Shown: in pieces, positions 26,789-35,409 of the stretch
Numbering within the stretch: position 1 is the first letter of the stretch
Layout: each line of letters starts with the position of its first letter
Assembly: GCF_000184345.1 (NCBI RefSeq)
Contig: NC_017583.1
Coordinates: forward strand, 1,612,001 to 1,676,000
Source of the DNA: Spirochaeta thermophila DSM 6578
Lineage (GTDB): Bacteria > Spirochaetota > Spirochaetia > Winmispirales > Winmispiraceae
DNA length: 64,000 bases
Direction: 5' to 3'
Made by a program: the position numbers and the translations under genes
The notes under the pieces: model-generated
The model's database searches: none
Seen by the model: only the letters and a program-made list of their open reading frames with translations
Told to the model about the DNA's origin: nothing

Positions 26789-28168
26789 CTATCCCTTCTT
26801 CTTCCTCTTCTCCTCGTCGGGTGCATCGAAGACCACGACCGTGCCCGAGATATTGATCACATCCCCCGGTTCGAGCTTCTTGCTCGTCACCGGCTGATTG
26901 TTCACCGTGAGCTCTGCGTCGCCCTGGATGGTGTACTGGCCCCGATCCGGATCGTAGTAGATGGTGGCCGCCTGCGGCCTGAGCGAGGGGTTCCCTGTGA
27001 TGGTGATGTCGGCCGTGGCATCGCCACCTATCACGGTCTTGGTCCCTGCGAGGGCGAACATGCGTGTGCCCATGCCGGGGGCACCGAAGAGGAGCTGGAG
27101 TCCCGCCCGAGTCGTCTCCTTCTCCAGCTTGAAGAGGAGGAAGAAGGCCCACACACCGATCGCGAGGAGCATGAGGACCAGGGCGTACCACGGCACACCG
27201 CTGGATGCGCTGCCCAGGACCGTGCCGGCGTAGTAGTACTGCTCGTCGGAGGTGCCGGAACCCTTCAGGGCTATACGCACGTACCTCCGTTCACCGGGGA
27301 ACATCGCCGCATAGTAGGCGACCGCGTATTCCTGGAGCACCTGCTCCTGGATCGCAGTGTACACCGAGGCGAGCTCGAGGGCATTACGCGCATCGAACAC
27401 CCTTCCCCCGGTCTCGGAGGCGAGATCCCCTATGAGTCTGTCCTTCTCGGTACCGAAGTGGATCACGTAGCAGGTGATGCCGTAGCGGTGGGCGAGATCG
27501 ACCGCGGTCCCGGGCGTTGCGGGACTCTTCTCAGGATCCACCGGAAAGTTCTCACCATCCGAAAGGACCACGAGCACCCGACGTCGCCCCTCCTCCTCGA
27601 AGCTGGTGAGGGCTTCTTCCATCGAGCGGTAGAGCTCTGTATAGGCCTGCTCGCGAGAGGGCCGCTCGATCGCATCGAGCTTCTCGAGCACCAGGGCCGG
27701 ATCGTCGACGATCGGTTGAATCATCCGATAGGTGCGGTTGAACACCGCGAGCCCCACCCTGTCCCGCTCGGAGAGGAGCGGAAGAAACTCACGGATCGCC
27801 CGCTTTGCGTGGGTGATCCGCATCCGGTCCGGATCTTCCGTGGGCGTGCCGTCGAGAGCATCCCACATGCTCCCCGAGGCGTCGAGCACGAGGAGGAAGG
27901 ATATCCCTTCCTCTCGGTTCACGCCCCGTCGCAGCGAGCGCACGGGCAGGAGGCGCCACGAGGCGCCGTCGGGAGATTCTTGTGCCGTGATGTCGGCGGC
28001 GGTGAGCACTTTCCCTCCCGGAAGGTTGTCCACATAAAAGTAGGCCCTCACCGTCTGGGTGAACAGGAGCGAGGAGGTGTCCACCTGGGTGATGGTGAGC
28101 GTCTGCGAGGAGAGCGCCCCTCCCATCAACATCCCGGCCACCAGCATGAACGCATAGCGTACCTTCAT
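26789..28168 (-). CDS. membrane-anchored vWA protein with C-terminal FHA-like domain
   Basis: 459 residues with a signal peptide, then a vWA domain (about residues 90-285) whose MIDAS motif is DASGSM, followed by one membrane segment (about 328-345). A cytoplasmic FHA-like domain ends the protein (about 365-450; NITITGNPSLR and VNNQPVTS). This makes a bridge between an extracytoplasmic metal-dependent adhesion domain and phosphopeptide recognition inside. It is the last gene of the kinase/phosphatase operon, and AGGAGGGG lies before the ATG. Confidence 0.82.
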   Translation of the reverse strand: MKVRYAFMLVAGMLMGGALSSQTLTITQVDTSSLLFTQTVRAYFYVDNLPGGKVLTAADITAQESPDGASWRLLPVRSLRRGVNREEGISFLLVLDASGSMWDALDGTPTEDPDRMRITHAKRAIREFLPLLSERDRVGLAVFNRTYRMIQPIVDDPALVLEKLDAIERPSREQAYTELYRSMEEALTSFEEEGRRRVLVVLSDGENFPVDPEKSPATPGTAVDLAHRYGITCYVIHFGTEKDRLIGDLASETGGRVFDARNALELASVYTAIQEQVLQEYAVAYYAAMFPGERRYVRIALKGSGTSDEQYYYAGTVLGSASSGVPWYALVLMLLAIGVWAFFLLFKLEKETTRAGLQLLFGAPGMGTRMFALAGTKTVIGGDATADITITGNPSLRPQAATIYYDPDRGQYTIQGDAELTVNNQPVTSKKLEPGDVINISGTVVVFDAPDEEKRKKKG

Positions 28169-28177
28169 ACTCCCCTC

Positions 28178-29068
28178 CTACACAAATATGCCGTAGATGA
28201 GCTTGGCTTTGCCAAAGGCGATGACATCCTCTCTCCTGAGCTGGGCCTCTTCCACCGTCCGGTCGTTCACCCTGAGGGATGCATCCCCCTCCCTTCGGAT
28301 CACCACCTTCCCCTTACGCATCATGATCCAGGCGTGTACCGGGCGTACTTCTCCGTATCCCCTGAGCACGATGTCACACTTCGGATCGGAGCCGAGGCTC
28401 ATCTTCGCCTTCACCAGATGGTACTCCTTGTTCTTGAGCGGCCCTGTGAGGACCTTGAGCGCACCCCACGAGAACCGGTTCTCGAAGAAGGCATAGAAGA
28501 AACTCAAGAGAAGTCCGAAGAGCACGAGCCCTCCGAGAAGCGCCCAGGGACTTCCGGGAAAGGAGAGCTTGAAGGCCTGGAGGGCAATCCCCCCCACGAG
28601 GCCTCCGGCAAGCCCGCCTGCGATCCCCACCCCGAGCTTGCGCAGGGATCGGGACCTGAACCCCTCGGTGAGGGCCACCAGAAGGCCTATGAACCCCCAG
28701 CCGAGCCCGCTCGCGAACATGAGTCCCGCCTCCCGGCCCCGTTCCCACCCCGAGAGCACTCCTTCGGCCACCACGAAGAGCACCTGCTGGCCGAGGAGGA
28801 TCCCCAGCGCGCCACTCGAAAGGCCGAAGATCGCACCCCAAAGCAGCCCGAGAAGCCCCTTTCTGCGCGAGGAGACCACGATTCCTTCGAAGGAACCGAA
28901 GACCGCACCGAAGACGAGGCCGAAGAGCATCCCTTCGAGCAGTGAGAACACGAGATAGCTCGAAAAGGTCGTCTGCAGGCTCTCCACGAGGAGCAGGAGG
29001 GGCCACACCACGACCCCCCCCGCCACCCCCAGGAGCATCATCACGAGACGTTTCATCATGAGCGACAT
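28178..29068 (-). CDS. polytopic membrane protein with C-terminal FHA domain
   Basis: 296 residues. The first 200 are hydrophobic, with about six Gly-rich membrane segments (GMLFGLVFGAVFGSFEG and similar repeats). The last 95 form an FHA domain (SLGSDPKCDIVL, then VRPVHAWI and the VNDRTVEE turn). It probably docks phosphorylated partners of the adjacent kinase at the membrane. It is two bases downstream of the kinase stop. The membrane part is not a family I recognise. Confidence 0.8.
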   Translation of the reverse strand: MSLMMKRLVMMLLGVAGGVVVWPLLLLVESLQTTFSSYLVFSLLEGMLFGLVFGAVFGSFEGIVVSSRRKGLLGLLWGAIFGLSSGALGILLGQQVLFVVAEGVLSGWERGREAGLMFASGLGWGFIGLLVALTEGFRSRSLRKLGVGIAGGLAGGLVGGIALQAFKLSFPGSPWALLGGLVLFGLLLSFFYAFFENRFSWGALKVLTGPLKNKEYHLVKAKMSLGSDPKCDIVLRGYGEVRPVHAWIMMRKGKVVIRREGDASLRVNDRTVEEAQLRREDVIAFGKAKLIYGIFV

Positions 29069-29070
29069 GA

Positions 29071-30927
29071 CTATTCCTCCTTCATGAGCATGAGTCCACT
29101 CTCCCCTTCACGCACCGAGAGCCGCACCTCTCCCTCGGGGGGAAGAAGGAAGACCAACCTCGCCTCTTCCTCTCCCTTGCGCACCATGGCCTCATATCGA
29201 CCGGACGGAAGGTCCCAGACCCCTTCCCCTCCGCGGTAGGCAGAGAGATCCACCCACCCGAGATCCTGTCCCCCTGCACGTACCCGCTCCTTCCCGTCGA
29301 GAAGGAACCTGACCCCCTCGGGCGCCGAGAGCACGAGCCTCCCCGGTTTCGGCACCAGGGCGGCGGAGAGGATAAGCTCGTCCTGCCCCGGGCGTATGAG
29401 GAGGGAGAAGACCTCGGGGTAGTACCCCGCCGCCTCTGCCCGGAAGCGCCACACGCGTCCGGTCACCAGTCTCTCTGCCTCCACCTCATCGATCGGTACC
29501 CAGCGACCGTCGAGGAGCACGAGGAACCGCACCCCTTCCAGGATCCTCGTGTCGCTGAGGGCGTCACGGGCTACACCCTCCACCCTGAGCGGACGCTCGG
29601 CCACCTCGCCCACATCCACGAGAAGCGGAGGATGCTCACCTTCGGAGAGAGGAAGGATCTCCCAGGAATACCAGTACACCCTGTGTTCCACCATGAGTTT
29701 GAGACGGTAGGCCCCTGGCGCCACGTAGAGGGGACGAGACGAGAAGACCAGGTTTTCCCCCTCCTCCCTCGCAAACTCGAAACGCAACGGGGGATAGGGT
29801 GCAGGCGGGATCTCGTTCCGGTCGTTGATGAAGAGCACCCCCTTGAGGAAGAGCTCCTCCGGCTCCTTCACCCCGACCGGCACCCGCACCTCCACGGCAA
29901 GGCGCCCGTACCGTGAGGTGAGTACCGTCTCCTGGATGAAACCGGTCCACCATCCCGCATACCCCGCACCTCCCAAGAGGAGCACACCGAATGTGAGAAG
30001 CGCCGCCACAAGCCCCCCCCGCCTCCGTTGCCTGAACTCGGGCTCGGGGATCGCAGGCTGGAGCACCATGGCCGAGAGCGTATGCCTGAGTTCGGCCTCA
30101 TCGAAGCGCGAGAGGTAGCGCTCCACCATCCGGATGATCTGGGCCACATCCTGGAACCGCCTCCGGGGATTGGGATTGATGGTCCTGCGGATGATCCTGC
30201 TCACCGTGCGGGGCACATCGGGATTGAGCTTCTTCACCGGGAGGTAGCGCCCCTTCTGGATCATCATGATGGTCTCGGGAGCGAAGTTGCCGGGAAACGG
30301 ACGCTTACCCGTCACCATCTCATAGAGCATCACGCCGAGGGCGTAGATGTCGGCCCGTTTGTCCACGTGTTTCGCATCCTTGAACTGCTCGGGCGGCATG
30401 TAGGAAGGCGTGCCGAGGGTCATCCCCTCTCGGGTAAGATCCTCCTCCTCGTCGCTCTCAATCGCGGCGATACCGAAGTCGGTGAGCTTGACCTCCCCCT
30501 CCTTGGAGATGAGGATGTTGGCCGGTTTGATGTCCCTGTGCACGATACCGCGGTCGTGCGCGTACTTGAGGGCATAGCATACCTCGCGCAGGATGTAGAG
30601 CGCGAGGGGAGCGGGAAGGTATCGCCGGTGCTTGATGAGCACGTCCACGGCCATTCCGTCCACGAACTCCATCACGATATAGTGGGAGCGTCCCTCGGTG
30701 AAATAGTCGTACATGTGGACGATCCTCTGGTCCTTGCAATCCAGGAGGATCTTCGCCTCACGTTTGAAGCGTTCGATGACCTCCTTCCTCCCCTTGAGGG
30801 CGAGCTTCTTTATCACCACGTGGCGCTTGAGCACAGGGTGGAGGGCCTTGTACACCGCACCCATACCGCCCCGAGCGAGGAGTGAGATCACCTTGTAGTT
30901 GCCTATCGCCTTGGGCTGTTCCGCCAC
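29071..30927 (-). CDS. eukaryotic-like Ser/Thr protein kinase
   Basis: About 618 residues. The N-terminal kinase domain (about residues 10-270) has the Gly loop ARGGMGAVYK, the VVIKK lysine, HRDIKPANI, TDFGIA and GTPSYMPPE, so it looks active. A membrane segment (about 307-330) is followed by a beta-rich extracytoplasmic part ending in PEGA-like sequence (LSAPEGVRFLLDGKERV). I chose the GTG at 30927 because AAGGAGG lies 5 nt before it; GTG 30930 and 30942 are also in frame. The phosphatase gene lies just upstream and two FHA genes just downstream, giving a complete write-erase-read set. Confidence 0.9.
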   Translation of the reverse strand: MAEQPKAIGNYKVISLLARGGMGAVYKALHPVLKRHVVIKKLALKGRKEVIERFKREAKILLDCKDQRIVHMYDYFTEGRSHYIVMEFVDGMAVDVLIKHRRYLPAPLALYILREVCYALKYAHDRGIVHRDIKPANILISKEGEVKLTDFGIAAIESDEEEDLTREGMTLGTPSYMPPEQFKDAKHVDKRADIYALGVMLYEMVTGKRPFPGNFAPETIMMIQKGRYLPVKKLNPDVPRTVSRIIRRTINPNPRRRFQDVAQIIRMVERYLSRFDEAELRHTLSAMVLQPAIPEPEFRQRRRGGLVAALLTFGVLLLGGAGYAGWWTGFIQETVLTSRYGRLAVEVRVPVGVKEPEELFLKGVLFINDRNEIPPAPYPPLRFEFAREEGENLVFSSRPLYVAPGAYRLKLMVEHRVYWYSWEILPLSEGEHPPLLVDVGEVAERPLRVEGVARDALSDTRILEGVRFLVLLDGRWVPIDEVEAERLVTGRVWRFRAEAAGYYPEVFSLLIRPGQDELILSAALVPKPGRLVLSAPEGVRFLLDGKERVRAGGQDLGWVDLSAYRGGEGVWDLPSGRYEAMVRKGEEEARLVFLLPPEGEVRLSVREGESGLMLMKEE

Positions 30928-30938
30928 CACACCCTCCT

Positions 30939-31925
30939 TCACTGGATGTCGACGAGATCGGTCTCGGGATCGAAGGCTCTGTCGGGCATCACCACCGCCA
31001 CCCCCCAGCGCGAAGGATTGTGTACCTGGATGTACCGCCCTCCCGCCCGCTCCATGTAGGCACCGGAGACCGGCCGGTGCCCTCCGAAATACACGGCATC
31101 GGGCACGTCCGGAAGGTAGTGCGCGAGCATCCCCTCCACGCTCCCCTCGTCCGCGGCCTCGTTGTCCGTCCAGGTGAGGCCGTAGATCACCTCGGGATAG
31201 AGCCGCATGTTGATCACCACCTCCTCGTCGTACACCTCGGCAGGCTCGGCGTGGGAGGCGAGGAAACGTCCTCCCACCGCGAGGAGAGGCAACGCCTTCT
31301 CGAACCTCGCATACGTGTGGAGGAAGTCCTCGCCGTAGAACCGGAGCACGTACTCCCTCACCATCTCGCCTTCGAAGGCGTACTTCCTGAAAGGATGGTT
31401 CCCTTCCCCTTCCTCGTTGAGGATGTTCTCATGGTTTCCCTTCAGAAAGTGGAAGCAACGGGGAGCGGCGAGCTTACAACGCATCACCATCTCCATGAGC
31501 GCGAAACTCTCCTTCATCTCCTCGTCCATGGCCTTGCGCACCCTGAAGGCGGTGGCGTACTCGTCGAAGGCCTCCTTCCACCGCTCCCTCCCCCTCCGCT
31601 CCGAGTGGAACCCATCGCCCAGGCAGAGCACCTGTATGCGCCCCTCCTCGAGCATCTCCCCCACCCGTCCGGCCCCCAACAGCCGGGCGTGCATGAGGGC
31701 GTGGAAGAAGTCGTACCTCGCGTGCAGGTCGGGCACGATCACAGTGGGGAGCTCCGGATCGAGGTACACGAGCCCCCCACTCCGACCCTCTACATCCCGC
31801 GGTCGGTACACAGGGGGCTCACCCTCCAACAGAGAGAGGCTCTCCTCCACCAGGGCAAGGTAGGCATCCCGTTCAGGAAGGCCGTCCCTGACCCGTATCT
31901 GGTCCAGCACGTCAAGGAGCGACAT
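30939..31925 (-). CDS. PPP-family metallophosphoesterase (Ser/Thr phosphatase-like)
   Basis: A 328-residue metallophosphatase with the metal-binding motifs in order: PDLHARYDF (the GDxHG position), LGDGFHSE, GNHEN, SHAEP and FGGHRP. The GNHE motif and length fit bacterial PPP-type protein phosphatases. Its place between a small protein and the Ser/Thr kinase suggests it reverses that kinase. The ATG overlaps the upstream TGA by one base (TGATG). In the first motif the usual Gly-Asp-x-His is replaced by Pro-Asp-Leu-His. Confidence 0.82.
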   Translation of the reverse strand: MSLLDVLDQIRVRDGLPERDAYLALVEESLSLLEGEPPVYRPRDVEGRSGGLVYLDPELPTVIVPDLHARYDFFHALMHARLLGAGRVGEMLEEGRIQVLCLGDGFHSERRGRERWKEAFDEYATAFRVRKAMDEEMKESFALMEMVMRCKLAAPRCFHFLKGNHENILNEEGEGNHPFRKYAFEGEMVREYVLRFYGEDFLHTYARFEKALPLLAVGGRFLASHAEPAEVYDEEVVINMRLYPEVIYGLTWTDNEAADEGSVEGMLAHYLPDVPDAVYFGGHRPVSGAYMERAGGRYIQVHNPSRWGVAVVMPDRAFDPETDLVDIQ

Positions 31926-32449
31926 CAGTCAATCACGGTCTTGTTGATCTCTGCAAAATCCTCGCTGAGTTCCTGGATCACCTGGGTGAGCAGTTCGTCC
32001 TCCTCTTCGGCCGGCTTCTCCTCGGAGAACACCGCTATCTTGTAGACCGGAGAACTCTGCTGGATAGGCCCCCGGGAGAACTTCACCACTGCATCGGTCT
32101 CCACATCCTCGGCGAGGTCGGAGTCCTCCTTCACGGCACTGTCGGGCACATCGGTACGCAGACCGATGGAGGTGTACTCCACCCTCCGCTTCCCTTCCTT
32201 GAGCGGCCCTATGGAGAGAAGCGATCCCGAGTAGGTGAGCACGAGGAGCCCGCGCGGATCGTCCTTCCCGAAAAACGAGACCTCTTCGAACCGGTGTTCC
32301 TGGAGCGCCTCCTGAAAGGCCTTCTCCTTTTCGACCCAGGCCTTCGCGAGCTTCTCGTAGGTCTCATCCTCGAGAGGAAGACCCGTGGTCTTGGCCATCT
32401 GTTTGATGTGTTCCTGAATCACCGGCGCAAGAGAATTAAAGACTTCCAT
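31925..32449 (-). CDS. small conserved protein, paralogous to the HU-fusion protein
   Basis: 174 residues of a family I do not recognise. Its core (DDPRGLLVLTYSGSLLSIGP, the EYTSI and RTDVP segments, and QSSPVYKIAV) matches the N-terminal two-thirds of the divergently transcribed gene at 32514-33389 almost motif for motif. It lacks the HU domain of that paralogue. It is acidic and soluble. AAGGAGG precedes the ATG at 32449. It leads the operon containing the phosphatase and kinase, so it may be their substrate or regulator. Confidence 0.75.
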   Translation of the reverse strand: MEVFNSLAPVIQEHIKQMAKTTGLPLEDETYEKLAKAWVEKEKAFQEALQEHRFEEVSFFGKDDPRGLLVLTYSGSLLSIGPLKEGKRRVEYTSIGLRTDVPDSAVKEDSDLAEDVETDAVVKFSRGPIQQSSPVYKIAVFSEEKPAEEEDELLTQVIQELSEDFAEINKTVID

Positions 32450-32513
32450 ACGAACCTCCTTCCATTGTATACTATAGCGTATTCTATCACATTTTTCTTG
32501 AAAAGGGGGTAAC
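32450..32513. promoter_or_regulatory. short AT-rich divergent promoter region
   Basis: 64 bp between two divergent paralogues. It is far more AT-rich than its surroundings and holds several -10-like hexamers (TATACT, TATAGT, TATTCT on one or other strand). Promoters for both directions must lie here, but I cannot assign -35/-10 pairs with confidence. Confidence 0.5.
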
Positions 32514-33389
32514 ATGAATACATTCGACCGTCTCCCTTACGAAATACAGCGTCAGATAGAGATGCTGCTTCAAGAGCAAGATCCCGCGGTACGGGACGAA
32601 CTGAAAGAGCGGTACGCGCTCGCGTGGGAAAAGAAGTTCCAGCTCTTCACGAGCCAGACACAGAGCCTCGGCATGCAGATGCTCGGCCGCGTGGAGGCGG
32701 ACGATCCGAGAGGCCTCATCATCCTCACCTATTCAGGCTCGCTCATCAGCCTGGGGCCGGTCCGCGAAGATCGGAGGTGGCTCGAGTACGCCTCCATCAA
32801 GTTCCGTTCCGACGTGCCGGAGAGCATCCGCGCCGAAGACGTACGCCTCGCAGCACCTGTGGAGGAAGGGAAGACCGCCTCTTTCGAGGGATCGGCCCTC
32901 AAGCAGAGCTCAGCGGTCTACAAGATAGCGGTCTGTGATCCCTCGCTCGCCCCTGCAGAACAGGAGCGAAGGGTGAGGGAAGCAACCATCTACCTCACCA
33001 ACGGGTTCGTGAAGATCAACAGGTCCACCATGCCCGCAACGCCCACTGAGATCGACCACTTCACCCTCCGAACCATCACCTCCTACCTCTCCCGCCGGCA
33101 CGGCCTTCCCCAGAAGGCGGTGAAGGAACTCCTCGCCGACTACCTCACCCTCGTGGAGGCCGGCGTGCTCATGGGCGAGCGGGTACGCCTCGGGAACCTC
33201 GGATCCTTCAGCCTCACCGTACGCCCCCCACGCAAGGCACGGGTCATGCGGCACCCTGCCACGGGTGGAGAGATCCTCGTGCCCGCACAGCCTGCAATCG
33301 CCGTTCCCCGCTTCAAGCCCTCACGCTCCTTCAAGGAAAAGGCCGCCTCAGTGGACATCTCTCCTCTCAGCCCCGCCGAAGAACCATAG
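32514..33389 (+). CDS. conserved domain fused to an HU/IHF-type DNA-binding domain
   Basis: A 291-residue two-domain protein. Residues about 1-165 match the 174-residue protein on the other side of the promoter (DDPRGLIILTYSGSLISLGP, QSSAVYKIAV). Residues about 180-285 form an HU-family domain: an alpha-helical dimerisation part, then GNLGSFSLTVR and the minor-groove arm around RHPATGGEILVPA, ending FKPSRSFKE. It should therefore bind DNA and may bring the signalling domain to the nucleoid. AAAAGGGGG precedes the ATG. I know of no named family with this architecture. Confidence 0.85.
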   Translation: MNTFDRLPYEIQRQIEMLLQEQDPAVRDELKERYALAWEKKFQLFTSQTQSLGMQMLGRVEADDPRGLIILTYSGSLISLGPVREDRRWLEYASIKFRSDVPESIRAEDVRLAAPVEEGKTASFEGSALKQSSAVYKIAVCDPSLAPAEQERRVREATIYLTNGFVKINRSTMPATPTEIDHFTLRTITSYLSRRHGLPQKAVKELLADYLTLVEAGVLMGERVRLGNLGSFSLTVRPPRKARVMRHPATGGEILVPAQPAIAVPRFKPSRSFKEKAASVDISPLSPAEEP

Positions 33390-33413
33390 AGGAAGGTGAC
33401 CCGAGGGTACGTG

Positions 33414-33758
33414 TCACATCACGATGAGATTCGTTTTGCCGATGGTGACCACATCCCCCGGCGCGAGCTTCACGTACTTGTCAGGGGGAATGCGGACGCC
33501 ATTGAGATGGGTACCGTTCGTACTGTTGAGGTCCTTGAGGAAATACTCGTTTTTGATCTTCTGGATGAAGGCATGATACCTGCTCGCGAGCTTGTTGTCG
33601 ATCACCACATCGTTGTCCGAGGCGCGGCCGATCGTGATCTTGGTGACGATCGGAAGCCGTTTATTGCCGAAGATGAGACAGTAGTTCTTCTCGCGCTTCT
33701 GGATGGATCCCAGCCGCTTCCCCACCGGACTGGAACCGATGATGGTATCATCCCCCAT
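33414..33758 (-). CDS. small FHA-domain protein
   Basis: 114 residues that are essentially one FHA phosphothreonine-binding domain: TIGRASDNDVVI, then LASRYHAFI and LNSTNGTHLNG with the conserved Arg, Ser, His and Asn. I chose the ATG at 33758. A TTG at 33797 is in frame but coincides with the -35 box, and a good -10 lies between the two. It stands just outside the kinase cluster and is a likely reader of its phosphorylation. Confidence 0.88.
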   Translation of the reverse strand: MGDDTIIGSSPVGKRLGSIQKREKNYCLIFGNKRLPIVTKITIGRASDNDVVIDNKLASRYHAFIQKIKNEYFLKDLNSTNGTHLNGVRIPPDKYVKLAPGDVVTIGKTNLIVM

Positions 33759-33768
33759 ACTGAGTACC

Positions 33769-33797
33769 AGTATACTGCAGTTTAGAGCATCGCACAA
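33769..33797 (-). promoter_or_regulatory. promoter of the small FHA gene, nearly leaderless
   Basis: Minus strand TTGTGC (33797-33792), 17 bp, TATACT (33774-33769). The -10 ends ten bases before the ATG, with no ribosome-binding site between. Confidence 0.55.
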
Positions 33798-33803
33798 GGA
33801 GGA

Positions 33804-34874
33804 CTATCTCTCTCCGCCTCCCAGTCGTTCATACGCCTCCAGGATGAGCTCCTCGGTCTTCTCCCACCCTATGCACTCGTCGGTGACCGACACACCGTAC
33901 TCCAGTTGGGAAAGGTCCTCAGGGATCTTCTGGCACCCTTCGTGGATGTTGCTCTCGAGCATGAAGCCGATGAGGGAGGTGCGCCCCGAAAGGCGCTGGT
34001 CGAGAAACGCCCGGAAGACGCGCTCCTGGCGCACGTAGCGTTTGCCTGAATTGGCGTGGCTGCAGTCGATCATGATGGCCGGCTCGAACCCCCCCTCGCG
34101 CATGCGAGATTCGGCCTCCTCCACGAACTCCTCGTAGTAGTTGGGGCCCTGCCTTCCTCCGCGAAGGATGATGTGCCCGTGTGGATTGCCCGTGGTGCGG
34201 ACGATGCAGGTGCGCCCCTCCTGGTCGATTCCCAGGAAGTTGTGTGGGTGCCTGCTCGCCTTGAGGGCGTTGATCGCGTTGTCGATGCTGCCGTCGGTGC
34301 TGTTCTTGAAGCCAACGGGCATGGAGAGACCGCTCGCCATGTCGCGGTGCGTCTGCGACTCCGTGGTCCGCGCCCCGATGGAGGCCCACGAGATGAGGTC
34401 AGCGATGTACTGGGGCACGATGAAGTCGAGAAGCTCGGATCCCGCAGGGAGCCCCATCTCATTGATCTCCAGGAGGAGCCTCCTCGCCTCCCTGAGGCCG
34501 TAGGCGATATCGCCCGAGCCATCGAGATGGGGATCGAAGATGAACCCACGCCATCCCACCGAGGTACGCGGTTTCTCGAAGTAGACCCGCATCACGAGAA
34601 AGAGTCGATCCTGGACCTTCTCGCGGAGTGCAGCGAGCCGACGTGCGTAGTCCAGGGCCGCCACAGGGTCGTGGATGGAACAGGGGCCCACCAGGCCTAT
34701 GGGACGGGGGTCCTGCTTGGTGAGGATGCTCACGATGGTCTTCCTCGCCTCCACCACCGTGGTGAGGGCCTTCTCTGTGAGGGGAAGGGCCTCCTTGAGC
34801 TCCCTGGGTGGGATGAGCTGCTCAAAGGCGTGGATGTGAAGGTTTTCAGCCTGCTGAGAGATGCGGGTCACCAT
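33804..34874 (-). CDS. aroF: 3-deoxy-7-phosphoheptulonate (DAHP) synthase, type I
   Basis: A 356-residue enzyme of the AroF/G/H type, which condenses PEP and erythrose 4-phosphate at the entry to the shikimate pathway. Motifs include VGPCSIHDP (about residues 61-69), KPRTSVGWRG (about 98-107), GARTTESQTHRDMASGLS and MIDCSHANSGK. Length matches the enterobacterial isozymes, so feedback inhibition by an aromatic amino acid is likely; which one cannot be read from sequence. AGGAGAGGAGG precedes the ATG. Confidence 0.94.
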   Translation of the reverse strand: MVTRISQQAENLHIHAFEQLIPPRELKEALPLTEKALTTVVEARKTIVSILTKQDPRPIGLVGPCSIHDPVAALDYARRLAALREKVQDRLFLVMRVYFEKPRTSVGWRGFIFDPHLDGSGDIAYGLREARRLLLEINEMGLPAGSELLDFIVPQYIADLISWASIGARTTESQTHRDMASGLSMPVGFKNSTDGSIDNAINALKASRHPHNFLGIDQEGRTCIVRTTGNPHGHIILRGGRQGPNYYEEFVEEAESRMREGGFEPAIMIDCSHANSGKRYVRQERVFRAFLDQRLSGRTSLIGFMLESNIHEGCQKIPEDLSQLEYGVSVTDECIGWEKTEELILEAYERLGGGER

Positions 34875-34892
34875 GACGTTCCTCCTCTCCTG

Positions 34893-34921
34893 ATTCTACC
34901 GGAAGAAACCCACTCGCACAA
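34893..34921 (-). promoter_or_regulatory. promoter of the DAHP synthase gene
   Basis: Minus strand TTGTGC (34921-34916), 17 bp, TAGAAT (34898-34893), with the ATG 19 bp after the -10 and a ribosome-binding site between. Confidence 0.55.
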
Positions 34922-34926
34922 CCCCT

Positions 34927-35256
34927 CTAGGAGAACCAGGAAGACCACACCTCGGGCACATAGCCCGCGGTGATACGCGTCCCCTCCCGCACGACGGGGG
35001 TCCGGAGGGCACCGGGGTGTTCGAGGAGGAGCTCCTCGAGGGAGACCTCCATGAATGCGAGGCGCTCACGGTAGAGCCGGGACTCTGTATCGATCACGTC
35101 ATTCCCCAGGGCCTGGGCGATCTTCCTCGCCTCCCCCGGGCTGAAGGGCCGTTCGGTGAGATCGAAGAACTGCACGGGGATGCGACGCTCCTTGAAGAAG
35201 CGGATCGCCTTCTGCGTGTTCCTGCACTTTCTGGTACCGTAGACGATGATGTTCAC
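34927..35256 (-). CDS. ArsC/Spx-family thioredoxin-fold protein
   Basis: 109 residues. The N-terminal IIVYGTRKCRNTQKAIRFF is the active-site region of the ArsC/YffB/Spx family, with a single Cys followed two residues later by Asn-Thr rather than a CxxC pair. The later RTPVVREG holds the conserved cis-Pro (RxP) segment. It could be a glutaredoxin-coupled reductase or an Spx-like regulator; the family alone does not decide. I chose the GTG at 35256 because GGAGG lies 6 nt before it; an in-frame start at 35280 is weaker. Confidence 0.8.
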   Translation of the reverse strand: MNIIVYGTRKCRNTQKAIRFFKERRIPVQFFDLTERPFSPGEARKIAQALGNDVIDTESRLYRERLAFMEVSLEELLLEHPGALRTPVVREGTRITAGYVPEVWSSWFS

Positions 35257-35363
35257 CTCGCACCTCCATATGCACACCATACCTCAAGTTCGTCTCAAAA
35301 GTGAAGGTGAGACATCCTCAACTCTCTCTTCAAGAAGGAGATGCGCTTCTCACACCCCGACCA

Positions 35364-35392
35364 TTGACACACTATATATACTGTGTTATCAT
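35364..35392 (+). promoter_or_regulatory. promoter of the nrdR-nrdD operon
   Basis: TTGACA (35364-35369), 17 bp, TATCAT (35387-35392). It is one of the best promoters in the window, and its spacer is an NrdR-box-like sequence. Confidence 0.75.
35369..35384 (+). promoter_or_regulatory. NrdR box inside the nrdR promoter
   Basis: ACACTATATATACTGT matches the 16-bp NrdR consensus ACACWATATATWGTGT at 15 of 16 positions. It fills the space between the -35 and -10 boxes, so bound NrdR would block RNA polymerase at its own operon. Confidence 0.7.
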
Positions 35393-35409
35393 ACAATACA
35401 TCCATAAAG

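Noticed and set aside
33759-33797. TTG start extending the small FHA protein by 13 residues
   Set aside because: The TTG is the first half of a -35 box, with a TATACT -10 17 bp further on; translation must start at ATG 33758.
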